Origin: Trinickia terrae
GTDB lineage: Bacteria; Pseudomonadota; Gammaproteobacteria; Burkholderiales; Burkholderiaceae
NCBI RefSeq assembly: GCF_005144415.1
Contig: NZ_SWJE01000001.1
Span: forward strand, 477,365 to 541,364
Reading direction: 5' to 3'
DNA: 64,000 nucleotides
Shown: positions 27,462 through 36,174 of the stretch, piece by piece
How the letters are laid out: every line of letters begins with the position of its first letter
How positions within the stretch are numbered: the first letter of the stretch is position 1
The notes under the pieces: model-generated
Told to the model about the DNA's origin: nothing
Seen by the model: only the letters and a program-made list of their open reading frames with translations
Database searches by the model: none
Translations under genes and position numbers: made by a program

Positions 27462-28553
27462 TTACTGAGCGAGCGCGTAATCGGCGATGCTGATGCCGAG
27501 TGCCTTTTCGACCGGCGGATAGACAGCCGGATCTCGCACTGACGACGACAGCGGAATGTCCTGCTTCGCCACGTGAAACAGCAGGATCTCCATGCCCTCG
27601 CGGACCTGGCCCGCGCTGACCGGACAGCCGCCGGCATCGAGCGTCGTGATCACGTCGGGGTAGGTCGCGATGCGCGCGCCGTGCGCATCCTCGACGGCCA
27701 TGTGCTCGTTCATCACGTGAATCAGGCGGCGATTCGCGCCTGCGCCGATCTCGATCACGCCGACATCGAACGCTTCGTCGGTGTACTTGAGCGTGTTGCG
27801 CACGACCTTGCCGCTGCCGATGATCTGCCCGCGCGTCGCCTTGCAGATCGCATCGACGACGGCTCCGCCGCCTTTCGCTTCCGCCGCGATGATCGCTTCG
27901 CCGAGCGCGAGCGCCATGCCGATGCCGCCGAGCGCCGCGTGCTGGCGCACATACGACGCGCGCACCGGATTGCGGCAGCTCGCGATGAAGCCGCCCGACA
28001 TGTCCGACGCCTTGCGCAGCACCGGCGAGACCTTCGCGGTCGCGCCGCGCACGACGAGCTCGATATACGCGTGGTTCGCGCGATTGCCGCCGGCGGCCGC
28101 CTGAATCATCGGCTCGGGGCTCGACGCGAGGCCGAGCGAGCCCATGTCGCCGGTCGGATGGGCGCGGATGTCGCCGACCGCATCGACCACCTTCGTGCCG
28201 AGCAGCGCCGAAGGCAGCCAGCCGTTGAGCGTGCTCGACATGCCGTTCTGGCCGATGATCAAGCCGTGGATCGGGGCGCCGAGCGCCTCCTGCACGAGCT
28301 GCACCGCCTTCACGTAGTCGACGCCGAGCATTTCCCAGTCGGTCAGGCCGCCCGGTGCGCCGATTGCCGCCGCGGTCGCGATCCACGCGTCGTCGGGGAT
28401 TTCGTCCATCGTGACGAGCTCGGGGCGGCCGATCGTCACCGCCAGCGTGCCGAGCTCGCGGCCGTGATCGGCCCAGCCGCCGCCGCCGCACGCGAAGATC
28501 GAGCCGCCCTTGACGGCGGCCTCGACATCTTTCAACGACAAGATGCGTCCCAT
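27462..28553 (-). CDS. DUF917 family protein, probable thiohydantoin desulfurase
   Basis: A 363-residue protein of the DUF917 family, now described as S-methyl-thiohydantoin desulfurase domains. The N-terminal glycine motif is IFACGGGGWADHG near residues 19-31 and the C-terminal domain holds GVIEIGAGANRRLIHVMNEHMAVE. It is the first gene of the leftward operon, with AAGGA 7 bp before its ATG. The predicted reaction removes sulfur from the thiohydantoin made by the hydratase, giving hydantoin-5-propionate and sulfide. If the operon handled an S-methylated substrate, methanethiol would be released instead. The presence of sqr and a persulfide dioxygenase-like gene downstream argues for sulfide. 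Confidence 0.82.
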   Translation of the reverse strand: MGRILSLKDVEAAVKGGSIFACGGGGWADHGRELGTLAVTIGRPELVTMDEIPDDAWIATAAAIGAPGGLTDWEMLGVDYVKAVQLVQEALGAPIHGLIIGQNGMSSTLNGWLPSALLGTKVVDAVGDIRAHPTGDMGSLGLASSPEPMIQAAAGGNRANHAYIELVVRGATAKVSPVLRKASDMSGGFIASCRNPVRASYVRQHAALGGIGMALALGEAIIAAEAKGGGAVVDAICKATRGQIIGSGKVVRNTLKYTDEAFDVGVIEIGAGANRRLIHVMNEHMAVEDAHGARIATYPDVITTLDAGGCPVSAGQVREGMEILLFHVAKQDIPLSSSVRDPAVYPPVEKALGISIADYALAQ

Positions 28554-28722
28554 GGTGTTTTCCTTCCTGTTGGTTTTCGGTTGCGTGAGCGTCGACGGCG
28601 AAGGCGTCGACGCGTCCGGCGCCGCTTGCGCCAGACGCGGGTATTGGCATGCTCGGAGCCTTGTGGCTGCGAGGATTGAAGGGGATTCTAGGGAGCGTTT
28701 ATTTTTGCTCGTTATTGCTTTT

Positions 28723-28739
28723 TTATGGCTGAGGCATAA
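28723..28739. promoter_or_regulatory. Candidate LysR operator upstream of the desulfurase operon
   Basis: The dyad TTATG-GCTGAGG-CATAA has perfect 5-bp arms around 7 bp. It lies 170 bp upstream of the first gene of the leftward operon, in an AT-rich stretch. A site of the same design occurs at 29706-29722 in front of the hydantoinase. This pairing supports binding by the LysR protein encoded between them. Confidence 0.55.
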
Positions 28740-28799
28740 CGCAGTGTTAAGGCTAGGGTAATCCCTCGGAGGGGCGGTGCGAGCGGCCGGAGCCGTGCT

Positions 28800-29690
28800 T
28801 CAGACCGCTGCGCGAAGGCTTTCGAGCATGGCGATGAACTCGCGCGCCGGCCGTGACAGCGGTTCGAGCACCGGATGGAGCACGCTGACCGGCGCACTGA
28901 CGGTCGGCACGATCGGCCGCACGACGACTTGCGGCCACACCGGCCCGCTGACCGTGAGCTCGTCGATCAGCGCGATGCCCGCGCCGACCTGGACGAGCGC
29001 GCAGGCTACATGCGACTGCTGCACTTCCATCTTGATTTGCGGCACGCACTGCGCGTCATGAAAGAGCCGCCGCACGAGTTGTCCGAGGGGGATGTCGCTG
29101 CCGTAGCCGATCAGTGGCTGATCGACGAGATCCTGCACGCGCAGCGTCTCGTGCTTCGCGAGCGGATGATCGGCCGGCAGCGCGGCGACGATCCGGTTTT
29201 CGTGCAGCGGATGGATCTCGATGTTCGGGTGCGTCTCCTGAAGGAACGCGACCCCCAGCTCGACCTGCTGCGTGAGCACGGCCTGCATCAACACACCGGG
29301 AATCATCGTGTGCAGGATGATCCTCACGTCCGGAAGGTGCTCGTAGAAGCGGGCGATCGCGCGCGGAATCAGCGATTGCCCGAGATTCGGGCTGCACGCG
29401 ATGCGCAGGTGTCCCATGCGGTTCTCGATCAGGTCCTCGGCCACCTCGTTGACGCGCTGAACGCCTTGGTACACCGCGTTGACCTCGGTGAAGAGCCGGC
29501 GTGCTTCGGGCGTCGGATAGAGGCGGCCCTTGATGCGCTCGAACAGGGCGAGCCCAAGCCGTTGCTCCGCATAGGAGATCAGCCGCGACACGGCCGGCTG
29601 TGAGACGTGCAGCAGCTTGGCGGCGCCGCTGATCGAGCCGGTCAACATGATCGCGCGGAACACTTCGATTTGCCGCAGGTTGAGTCGCAA
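28800..29690 (-). CDS. LysR family regulator of the ergothioneine cluster
   Basis: A 296-residue LysR protein with the N-terminal helix-turn-helix (RQIEVFRAIMLTGSISGAAKLLHVSQPAVSRLI) and a full effector domain. Translation most likely starts at the TTG at 29690: GGAG lies 9 bp upstream and the family usually begins MxLxLRQIEVF; the next in-frame ATG is 42 bp downstream, inside the first helix. It sits between the leftward desulfurase operon and the rightward hydantoinase genes, with candidate operators in both control regions. The inducer could be ergothioneine or a breakdown product; that is inference. Confidence 0.88.
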   Translation of the reverse strand: MRLNLRQIEVFRAIMLTGSISGAAKLLHVSQPAVSRLISYAEQRLGLALFERIKGRLYPTPEARRLFTEVNAVYQGVQRVNEVAEDLIENRMGHLRIACSPNLGQSLIPRAIARFYEHLPDVRIILHTMIPGVLMQAVLTQQVELGVAFLQETHPNIEIHPLHENRIVAALPADHPLAKHETLRVQDLVDQPLIGYGSDIPLGQLVRRLFHDAQCVPQIKMEVQQSHVACALVQVGAGIALIDELTVSGPVWPQVVVRPIVPTVSAPVSVLHPVLEPLSRPAREFIAMLESLRAAV

Positions 29691-29705
29691 GGGATTAACT
29701 CCATG

Positions 29706-29722
29706 TTATGTCGATGCAATAA
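29706..29722. promoter_or_regulatory. Candidate LysR operator upstream of the hydantoinase gene
   Basis: TTATG-TCGATGC-AATAA matches the 28723-28739 dyad in 9 of 10 arm bases with the same 7-bp spacing. It lies in the 101-bp gap between the divergent lysR and hydantoinase start codons, the expected place for autoregulation and activation. An overlapping ATGC...GCAT dyad (29714-29730) is also visible. Confidence 0.5.
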
Positions 29723-29791
29723 ATAGGCATGAGACATTCTGACAGAGCACCGCCTAAACTTGCTTCGGACAAGAACATGCCGGGAGCAAGG

Positions 29792-31183
29792 ATGAGCGAT
29801 TTCGATCTGGTGGTGCGCGGCAATCTCGTCGATGCCCGGAGCATCGTGGAGGACGGTTGGGTGGCGGTGCGAGACGGCAAGGTGGCGGCGCGCGGCACGG
29901 GCGCGGCGCCGCGGGCGCGCGATAGCGTCGATGCGAGCGGGCAGTGGGTGATGCCGGGCGTCGTCGACGGACAAGTGCACTCGGGCAGCCAGGCCCATCA
30001 GGAGGGGCTGGGGCAAGCTTCCCGTGCGGCGGCGGCCGGCGGCGTGACGGTGATGGTCGATATGCCGTACGACGACCCGGAGCCGGTCGCGTCGCGCGCG
30101 CAGCTCGACGCGAAGATCGCCGAGGTCGAGCGCGATTGTCACGTGGACGTGGCGCTCTTCGGCACGCTGAACGACCGGCACGGCATGCAGGCAGCGGCCG
30201 GTCTGATCGAAGGCGGCGTTTGCGCGTTCAAGTTCTCGACCTTCGAAGCGACGCCCGGACGCTTTCCGCGCGTGGAAGAGGACGATCTTTACGAAGCGTT
30301 CCGGCTGATCGCGCCGTCGGGGCTCGCGTGCGGCGTGCACAACCAGATGCAGGAGCTCACGCGCAAGAACATCGCGCGCATGATCGACGCGGGCGACACC
30401 GGCTGGGACGCGTTCATGCGCGCGCATACGCCGCTCATCGAGAATCTCGCGACCACGCTCATCTACGAGATCGGCGCGGAAACCGGCGCGCGCGCGCATG
30501 CGGTGCATGTGTCCACTTCGCGCGGCTTCGAGCTGTGCAACATGTACCGGCGCGCCGGACACCGGGCGAGCATCGAGACCTGCGTTCAATACCTGATGCT
30601 CAATCACGAAGAACATACGAAGCGCTTCGGGGCGAAGACCAAGCACTATCCGCCGATCCGTCCGAAGGCGGAAACCGAGCTGCTGTGGACCCACATCGCC
30701 AACGATGCCTGCACGTTTGTCTCGTCCGATCACGTCAGCTGGGGCCTCGAGCGAAAGGGGAACCCGAATGTGTTCAGGAATTCATCGGGCGGGCCGGGGC
30801 TCGAGACGCTGCTGCCGGCGTTCTGGACCGGCTGCGAGGCGCACGGCATCGCGCCGACGATGGTCGCCAGGCAACTGAGTGCAAACCCCGCGCGCCACTT
30901 CCTTCTGCACGATCGCAAGGGCTCGCTCGATGTCGGCGCCGATGCGGACATCGTGATTCTCAAGCCTGAGCGCTATCGGTTCGATCCGTCGAGCAGCTTG
31001 TCCGCGGTGCAGTGGAGCTCGTTCGAAGGGATGGAGTTCAGCGTGCGTATCGCAGCCGCCTATTGCCGTGGCGTGCAGGTCTTCGACGGGACAAGGATCG
31101 TCAATCCGCAAGGGTATGGGCGTTTCCTGCGTCCGCAGCCGCAAACCAAACTGGCGGCCGAGGCTGCCTCCCCATCCGCTTGA
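29792..31183 (+). CDS. Cyclic amidohydrolase, probable hydantoin-5-propionate hydrolase (hydantoinase)
   Basis: A 463-residue member of the dihydropyrimidinase/allantoinase amidohydrolase group. Visible metal-site elements are a lysine in CAFKFSTF (carbamylation position), His in GVHNQMQEL and VHVSTSRG, and the general-base Asp in VSSDHVSW. The first metal motif, normally DxHxH, reads DGQVH (residues 59-63), so its first His is Gln. GGGAGCAAGG precedes the ATG. An N-carbamoyl-amino-acid hydrolase gene follows 11 bp downstream, the classic hydantoinase/carbamoylase pair. In this cluster it would open hydantoin-5-propionate to N-carbamoylglutamate. An allantoinase-like role is the alternative. 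Confidence 0.8.
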   Translation: MSDFDLVVRGNLVDARSIVEDGWVAVRDGKVAARGTGAAPRARDSVDASGQWVMPGVVDGQVHSGSQAHQEGLGQASRAAAAGGVTVMVDMPYDDPEPVASRAQLDAKIAEVERDCHVDVALFGTLNDRHGMQAAAGLIEGGVCAFKFSTFEATPGRFPRVEEDDLYEAFRLIAPSGLACGVHNQMQELTRKNIARMIDAGDTGWDAFMRAHTPLIENLATTLIYEIGAETGARAHAVHVSTSRGFELCNMYRRAGHRASIETCVQYLMLNHEEHTKRFGAKTKHYPPIRPKAETELLWTHIANDACTFVSSDHVSWGLERKGNPNVFRNSSGGPGLETLLPAFWTGCEAHGIAPTMVARQLSANPARHFLLHDRKGSLDVGADADIVILKPERYRFDPSSSLSAVQWSSFEGMEFSVRIAAAYCRGVQVFDGTRIVNPQGYGRFLRPQPQTKLAAEAASPSA

Positions 31184-31194
31184 ACGGACATTCC

Positions 31195-32466
31195 ATGACC
31201 GCTATCCCGTTTCCCCCGCTCAACGCCGAGCGGCTCAATGCGCGTGCCGAACGGCTGGCCCGCTTCACGCTGCCCGACGTGCCGTGGACCCGCCGTGCCT
31301 TCTCGCCGCTGTTCACCGAAGCGCGCGCGTGGCTTGCCGAGGAGTTTGCCGCGGCCGGCCTTGCGGTGACGCAGGACGCGGGCGGCAACCTGATCGGCCG
31401 GCGCGCCGGCTCGGGGCGCTGCGCCAAGCCGATCGTCACCGGCTCGCACTGCGACACCGTGGTCGGCGGCGGGCGCTTCGACGGCATCATTGGCGTGCTG
31501 GCCGGCATCGAGGTTGCCCACGCGCTGAACGAGCAGGGCATCACGCTCGACCATCCGCTGGAAGTGATCGACTTTCTGTCGGAAGAGCCGAGCGACTACG
31601 GCATTTCGTGTGTCGGCAGCCGTGCTTTCTCGGGCGTGCTCGACGCGGGCATGCTCGCGTCGAAGAACGCGGCGGGCGAAACGCTCGGCGAAGCGGTGCG
31701 GCGCATCGGCGGCGACCCCGGCGCGCTGACCCGGCCGCTGCGCGAGCCGGGCAGCACCGCAGCGTTCGTCGAACTGCATATCGAGCAAGGGCCGGTGCTG
31801 GAGGCGCGCGGACTGCCAATCGGCGTGGTCACGAACATCGTCGGCATTCGCCGGGTGCTGATCACGGTGACGGGGCAGCCGGATCACGCCGGCACGACAC
31901 CGATGGATATTCGCCGCGATGCGCTGGTCGGCGCTGCGCGGCTGATCGAAGGCGCGTACCGGATGGCGTCCACGCTGAACGGTGCGCCGCACTACGTGGT
32001 GGCCACGATCGGCCGCATCGCGATGACACCGAACGTGCCCAACGCGGTGCCGGGCCAGGTCGAGCTGATGCTGGAAGTGCGCAGCGACAGCGACGCGATA
32101 CTCGATCGCTTCCCGGAAGACCTGATGGCATCAGCCGCCGCGGATCTGGAGGCGTTGCGCGTATCGGCGAGCGCCGCGCACGTGAGCCGTGCGAAACCGA
32201 CCGACTGCCAGCCGCTCGTGATGGACGCCGTCGAACGTGCGGCGGGCCAGCTCGGCTACGCGAACATGCGGCTGCCGAGCGGCGCGGGACACGATGCGGT
32301 GTATGTCGCGGCGACCGGCCCGATCGGGATGATCTTCATTCCATGCCTGAACGGACGCAGCCACTGTCCGGAAGAGTGGATCGAGCCGCAGCAGCTGCTC
32401 GACGGCACGCGCGTGCTGTATCAGACGATCGTCGAACTCGATCGGGAGCTGGCCAAGGCCATTTGA
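31195..32466 (+). CDS. M20 family N-carbamoyl-L-amino acid hydrolase
   Basis: A 423-residue zinc amidase of the HyuC/AllC type. The metal ligands are present: the first His and Asp in TGSHCDTVVGGGRFDG, the Glu pair in FLSEEPSDYG, the His in FVELHIEQGPVLE and the late His in GRSHCPEEW. Substrate-binding blocks QPDHAGTTPMDIRRDAL and PSGAGHDAVY are also intact. It follows the hydantoinase by 11 bp. The predicted step is hydrolysis of N-carbamoyl-L-glutamate to glutamate, CO2 and ammonia, ending the pathway. A related ureidoglycolate or beta-ureidopropionate activity cannot be excluded from sequence alone. Confidence 0.88.
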   Translation: MTAIPFPPLNAERLNARAERLARFTLPDVPWTRRAFSPLFTEARAWLAEEFAAAGLAVTQDAGGNLIGRRAGSGRCAKPIVTGSHCDTVVGGGRFDGIIGVLAGIEVAHALNEQGITLDHPLEVIDFLSEEPSDYGISCVGSRAFSGVLDAGMLASKNAAGETLGEAVRRIGGDPGALTRPLREPGSTAAFVELHIEQGPVLEARGLPIGVVTNIVGIRRVLITVTGQPDHAGTTPMDIRRDALVGAARLIEGAYRMASTLNGAPHYVVATIGRIAMTPNVPNAVPGQVELMLEVRSDSDAILDRFPEDLMASAAADLEALRVSASAAHVSRAKPTDCQPLVMDAVERAAGQLGYANMRLPSGAGHDAVYVAATGPIGMIFIPCLNGRSHCPEEWIEPQQLLDGTRVLYQTIVELDRELAKAI

Positions 32467-32562
32467 CGCAATCCTTTAAGATGTCGTGCATTGACCACTT
32501 GACTATTTCGCAGCGTGCCGCCCAACGGTTGTTCACGCAACGAAAGCGCCGACATCACCGCC

Positions 32563-33657
32563 ATGCCACAAGACAATTCTCCCGAGCAAGAAACGGACGG
32601 CGCCCTGGAGAGCGTCCCCTCAACGGACAGGAAGCCCCAGCACATCGCCGCAGCGGTGCTCTACGCGGCGCTCGTCCTGCTCGCGCTCTGGGTGATGCGC
32701 GATTTCATCCCGGCCGTTGCCTGGGCCGGGGTGATCGCGATCGCGCTGTGGCCGCTCTTGACGCGTCTCGAAGCGCGCTCGGGTTCGCACAAGCGCACGA
32801 CCCTCGTCGCCATCGCCCTGACCGCGGCAGTGGGCCTGCTCATCGTACTGCCGTTCGTGCTCGTGTTCGCGCAGGCCGTCAGCGAAATGCACGATTTCAT
32901 CGCGTGGCTCAGAGAGGCCGAAGCGACCGGCATCCCGGTGCCGGACTTCGTCGCGCATCTGCCGTTCGGCTCAGCGCAAGTGGCCTCGTGGTGGCAGGAC
33001 AATCTCGCGCTGCCGCTGCACGGCTCGCCCGCGATGAAGGCGCTGCACGGCGACGCGGTTGTCACCATCGGAAGGCGCTTCGGCACGCTCGCGGCGCATG
33101 GCCTTGTCGTGTTCTCCTTCACGCTCGTCACGCTGTTCGTGATGTTCCAGGCGGGCCCGCGCTTGAGCTGCAACCTGCTCAAGGGCACGCGCCGCGCGTT
33201 CGGCTCCCACGGCGCGCTGCTCGCCGTGCGGATGGCGGCCGCCGTGCGCTCGACTGTCAGCGGTCTCGTCGTGGTCGGTCTGGGGGAGGGCGCGTTCCTC
33301 GGCATCGCCTACCTCGTGAGCGGCGTACCCCACGCCGCGGTGCTTGGCCTGCTGACGGCGATCGCGGCGATGCTGCCCTTTTGCGCGCCGCTCGTCTTTT
33401 GCGGCGCGGCGCTTTGGCTCTTCGCGCAGGGGGCGGCAGCGGGGGCGATCGGCGTGGCGGTGTTCGGCTTTATCGTGGTGTTCATCGCCGAGCATTTCGT
33501 GCGGCCGCTCTTGATCGGCGGATCGACGCGCCTGCCGTTTCTGCTGGTGCTGTTCGGCATCCTCGGCGGCGCGCAGACGTTCGGCTTCCTCGGGCTCTTC
33601 ATCGGTCCGGCGCTGATGACCGTGCTGACGGTGCTGTGGAGCGAGTGGGTCAGATAG
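32563..33657 (+). CDS. AI-2E (PerM) family permease
   Basis: A 364-residue membrane protein. Two N-terminal helices (AAVLYAALVLLALWVMRDFIPAVAWAGVIAIALW) are followed by a soluble-looking middle segment and a C-terminal helical bundle ending GFLGLFIGPALMTVLTVLW, the family signature. Members were first linked to autoinducer-2 export in E. coli, but many are ion or unknown-substrate antiporters, so substrate is not assigned. I use the ATG at 32563; an in-frame GTG lies 48 bp upstream. It is 96 bp past the amidohydrolase gene and probably not part of that pathway. Confidence 0.88.
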   Translation: MPQDNSPEQETDGALESVPSTDRKPQHIAAAVLYAALVLLALWVMRDFIPAVAWAGVIAIALWPLLTRLEARSGSHKRTTLVAIALTAAVGLLIVLPFVLVFAQAVSEMHDFIAWLREAEATGIPVPDFVAHLPFGSAQVASWWQDNLALPLHGSPAMKALHGDAVVTIGRRFGTLAAHGLVVFSFTLVTLFVMFQAGPRLSCNLLKGTRRAFGSHGALLAVRMAAAVRSTVSGLVVVGLGEGAFLGIAYLVSGVPHAAVLGLLTAIAAMLPFCAPLVFCGAALWLFAQGAAAGAIGVAVFGFIVVFIAEHFVRPLLIGGSTRLPFLLVLFGILGGAQTFGFLGLFIGPALMTVLTVLWSEWVR

Positions 33658-33681
33658 GCGCGGCGCCGCGCCTTTGCCCCC

Positions 33682-34536
33682 TTACTTGGCGCCGCCCTTC
33701 ACGCATTCGAGCGAGTACTTGAGCCCGGGCGCGATCAGCCCGCGCCAGACATCCCACGTATGCGCGCCGTCGACTATCCGCAATGCCGCCGGATTGTTCG
33801 CTTGGCGCAGGTGCGTGTAGAGCGCGTCGGCTTCGGCCTGGATCACGAGGTCGTCGCCGCCGGCGGCGATGAAGAACGGCAGCCGCCAAGGCTTGCTGAA
33901 ATACCCGCTCCACAGCGTCGGATAGTTGAGTTCGTGCCAGACATGCGGATCGAATTGCCGCTCGCCGAATACGCCGACATAGCGCGCCGCCGAAGTGAGC
34001 GGCGGCACGTCCGCATAGATGGCCGGACTCAGCAGCATCGCCGAGCAGAACTGGTCGGGCTTGAGCAGCGCATAGCGCAGCGCGCCGAAGCCGCCCATCG
34101 ACACTCCGCCGATCACCCGTCCGCCGCGCTGGTTCGACACCCAATAGCGCGCTTCGATTTCCGGCAGCAGATCGTCGAAGAACGCGGTCTGCATGCGCTC
34201 CTTGCGGTCGACGTACCAATCGGTGCCGGCCTGCGGCATCACGATCACGACGGGCGGGATCTCCTTGCGTTCGATCAGCTGGTCGGCGGTGGCCTGCAAC
34301 TGGCCTTGCGTGATCCAGTCGTTCGCGTCGCCGTGATTGCCGTGCAGCAGATAGAGCACCGGATAGCGTGGACCCTCGTCGCGATAGCCGGTCGGCAGAT
34401 AGACGGTGTATGACCAGTCGCGCTCGAGCGCCTCGGAATGGAAGGTGCGCGCCGCAACGGTGCTCGCGAACGAAGGCGCTGGCGCTGCCGCTGCCGCGCA
34501 AATGAGCGCGGCGAAGAAATAGAGGAGTGTGCGCAT
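33682..34536 (-). CDS. Secreted alpha/beta-hydrolase, putative esterase (esterase D / antigen 85 type)
   Basis: A 284-residue protein with an N-terminal signal peptide (LLYFFAALICAAAAAPAPSFA). The hydrolase fold shows YPVLYLLHGNHGDANDW (oxyanion region), the nucleophile elbow GGVSMGGFGALRYAL, an Asp near AAGGDDLV and His in VDGAHTWDVWRGLI. It is close to the PF00756 esterases that act on acyl esters or S-formylglutathione. It is convergent with the permease gene, 24 bp tail to tail. The substrate is unknown, and periplasmic location is inferred from the signal peptide. Confidence 0.88.
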   Translation of the reverse strand: MRTLLYFFAALICAAAAAPAPSFASTVAARTFHSEALERDWSYTVYLPTGYRDEGPRYPVLYLLHGNHGDANDWITQGQLQATADQLIERKEIPPVVIVMPQAGTDWYVDRKERMQTAFFDDLLPEIEARYWVSNQRGGRVIGGVSMGGFGALRYALLKPDQFCSAMLLSPAIYADVPPLTSAARYVGVFGERQFDPHVWHELNYPTLWSGYFSKPWRLPFFIAAGGDDLVIQAEADALYTHLRQANNPAALRIVDGAHTWDVWRGLIAPGLKYSLECVKGGAK

Positions 34537-34665
34537 GAGCGTCGATGGGGAAATCGGCCCCGGGCGAAGTGCCCAGAGGTTCAATGTTAACAGCAGCACG
34601 GAGCTGTCATCGGCGCGATGCGGCGCGCGTGAACAGCCCGGACGGCGCCGCGTACGAGCGGCGGC

Positions 34666-35757
34666 TCAGCTCGTCTTGACGGCCAGCACGCGCACGAGCG
34701 GCCCGTAGACTTTGGCGACCGCGAGCAGCGCGCCGATCGCGATAGCGTCGGCGGCGAGGCCGAGCGGCACGTCGAGCAGGCCGTCGGTCATCGTGTACAG
34801 CGCGGAGTCGACGATCAGCGAAATGCCCGTGCCGGCGATGAAGCACAGCAGCCCTTTGCGGCCCACGATGCCGATCCACGGCAGCCATTCGGCGGTCTTC
34901 CCGACCCAGCCGATGCGGATCATGTCCGCCACGAGCCAGGCGATCGCCAGGAAATTCACGACGCGCAGCCATTCGAGGTTCTGCTTGAACTCGGGGCGCA
35001 GCGCCGCTTCGACGCCGACGAGCTTCGCGAAGCACAGCGCCGCGATGATGACGAACGCCGCGCCGCTGACGAGCGGCCCGAAGTGCGACGTGCTCACGCG
35101 CTGATAGACGGGCTGGCAGCGTGCGAGCACGCCGAGCAAGAACATCAGTTGCCAGGCGAACGGGTTGAAGTCCCAGTGCATGTCGTCGGCGGCCGGCAGG
35201 TAGGGGATCGCGTGGCTCGCGGCGGCCCATAGCGCAACGCTGCCGGCGGCGAGCAGCCACGGTTTCTTGCGCGCGAGCGGCAGGGCAAGCGGCACGGCCA
35301 GCGCGAAGAACGCGTACATCGGCAGCACGGACGCCAGATAGGGCTGCCGGCGCAGCAGCAGGATGTCGATGAGGCTCTGGAACGGCGTGCTTGTGAGGCT
35401 GTCGAGATCGGCGTACGCGAGGTTGGGCGCTTCATCCATGCCCAACGCGACGAAGGCCGCGCTGATCACGAGCATCAGGCCTGCGGTCACGAGAAACGCG
35501 CGGTAGATCTCGAGCGCGCGCCGCATGAAGCGCAGGCGGGCGGCGGTTTCGTCGCGCTTTGCGGCGAGCGAGAGATAGGCGGTAGCCGTTGCATAGCCGC
35601 CGAGAAAGACGAAGACCTCGGCCGCGTCGCAGAACGCGTAGCTGTGCAGCGTGAAGCGCGACAGGATGCTGCCGCCGATGTGGTCGACGACGATGACGAG
35701 GAGCACGAGTCCGCGCAGGAAGTCCAGTTCGACGAGGCGTTGCGATTTCTTCTGCAT
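34666..35757 (-). CDS. opgC: OpgC-family membrane acyltransferase
   Basis: A 363-residue integral membrane protein with about ten helices. The N-terminal LVELDFLRGLVLLVIVVDHIGG is typical of OpgC and related acyltransferase-3-like proteins, and AAEVFVFLGGYATATAYLSL is the next conserved block. OpgC adds succinyl groups to osmoregulated periplasmic glucans in other proteobacteria. The opgG and opgH genes are not here, so the role is based on family alone. The ATG at 35757 begins the conserved region; the open frame continues upstream without family similarity. Confidence 0.8.
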   Translation of the reverse strand: MQKKSQRLVELDFLRGLVLLVIVVDHIGGSILSRFTLHSYAFCDAAEVFVFLGGYATATAYLSLAAKRDETAARLRFMRRALEIYRAFLVTAGLMLVISAAFVALGMDEAPNLAYADLDSLTSTPFQSLIDILLLRRQPYLASVLPMYAFFALAVPLALPLARKKPWLLAAGSVALWAAASHAIPYLPAADDMHWDFNPFAWQLMFLLGVLARCQPVYQRVSTSHFGPLVSGAAFVIIAALCFAKLVGVEAALRPEFKQNLEWLRVVNFLAIAWLVADMIRIGWVGKTAEWLPWIGIVGRKGLLCFIAGTGISLIVDSALYTMTDGLLDVPLGLAADAIAIGALLAVAKVYGPLVRVLAVKTS

Positions 35758-36174
35758 GGTTTTAACGGTCTGGCCCGGTGGCCCGCCCGATGGGCAGGGC
35801 CTGGCGTCAGGCTGGGAATGGGGGTTGCAGGGGCGGCGCCCGATCGAAACGGATGGCGCCAGGCCGGCGAGGCAGACGCGTGGATCGGCTGCAAGACACA
35901 GTCTTGACGGACCCGCCAGGCCCGAAATGGTTTCGACTGTCATTACAAAAATCTTTCGAGATTATTGCCGAAATTTACGCTGCACTGCGGCAAACGCGGC
36001 ATCGTGAGGCGAATACCGGGAACGGGCTTGTTGTATATCAAGATGGATACGTTATATCGCCTCGGAAGGTGGCGGTGTGAGAGGGCGGGGGTGCAATCGC
36101 GCCGCCGCAGCAGCGCGCGTCTGCGCGTACGACAAGAGCCTCGAGAAATTTCCCACTTCGCAGAACAACAAAAG
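35758..36174. other. Intergenic region
   Basis: No gene is supported in this 417-bp region. It holds the promoter of the OpgC-like gene on the left and the 5' flank of the broken TonB-like gene on the right. The middle, from about 35940 to 36060, is less GC-rich than the rest. Confidence 0.6.

Noticed and set aside
22782-28553. Reading the lyase and hydratase as a histidine utilisation (hut) operon
   Set aside because: The MIO triad is absent, the urocanase block is altered, and hutI, hutG, hutF and hutC are missing, while DUF917 and sulfide genes are present.
25106-28650. Very long overlapping open frames (843 and 947 codons) on the minus strand across the permease and hydratase genes
   Set aside because: The Arg-rich parts are out-of-frame shadows. 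The 947-codon frame contains the true hydratase only in its second half, from the ATG at 27447.
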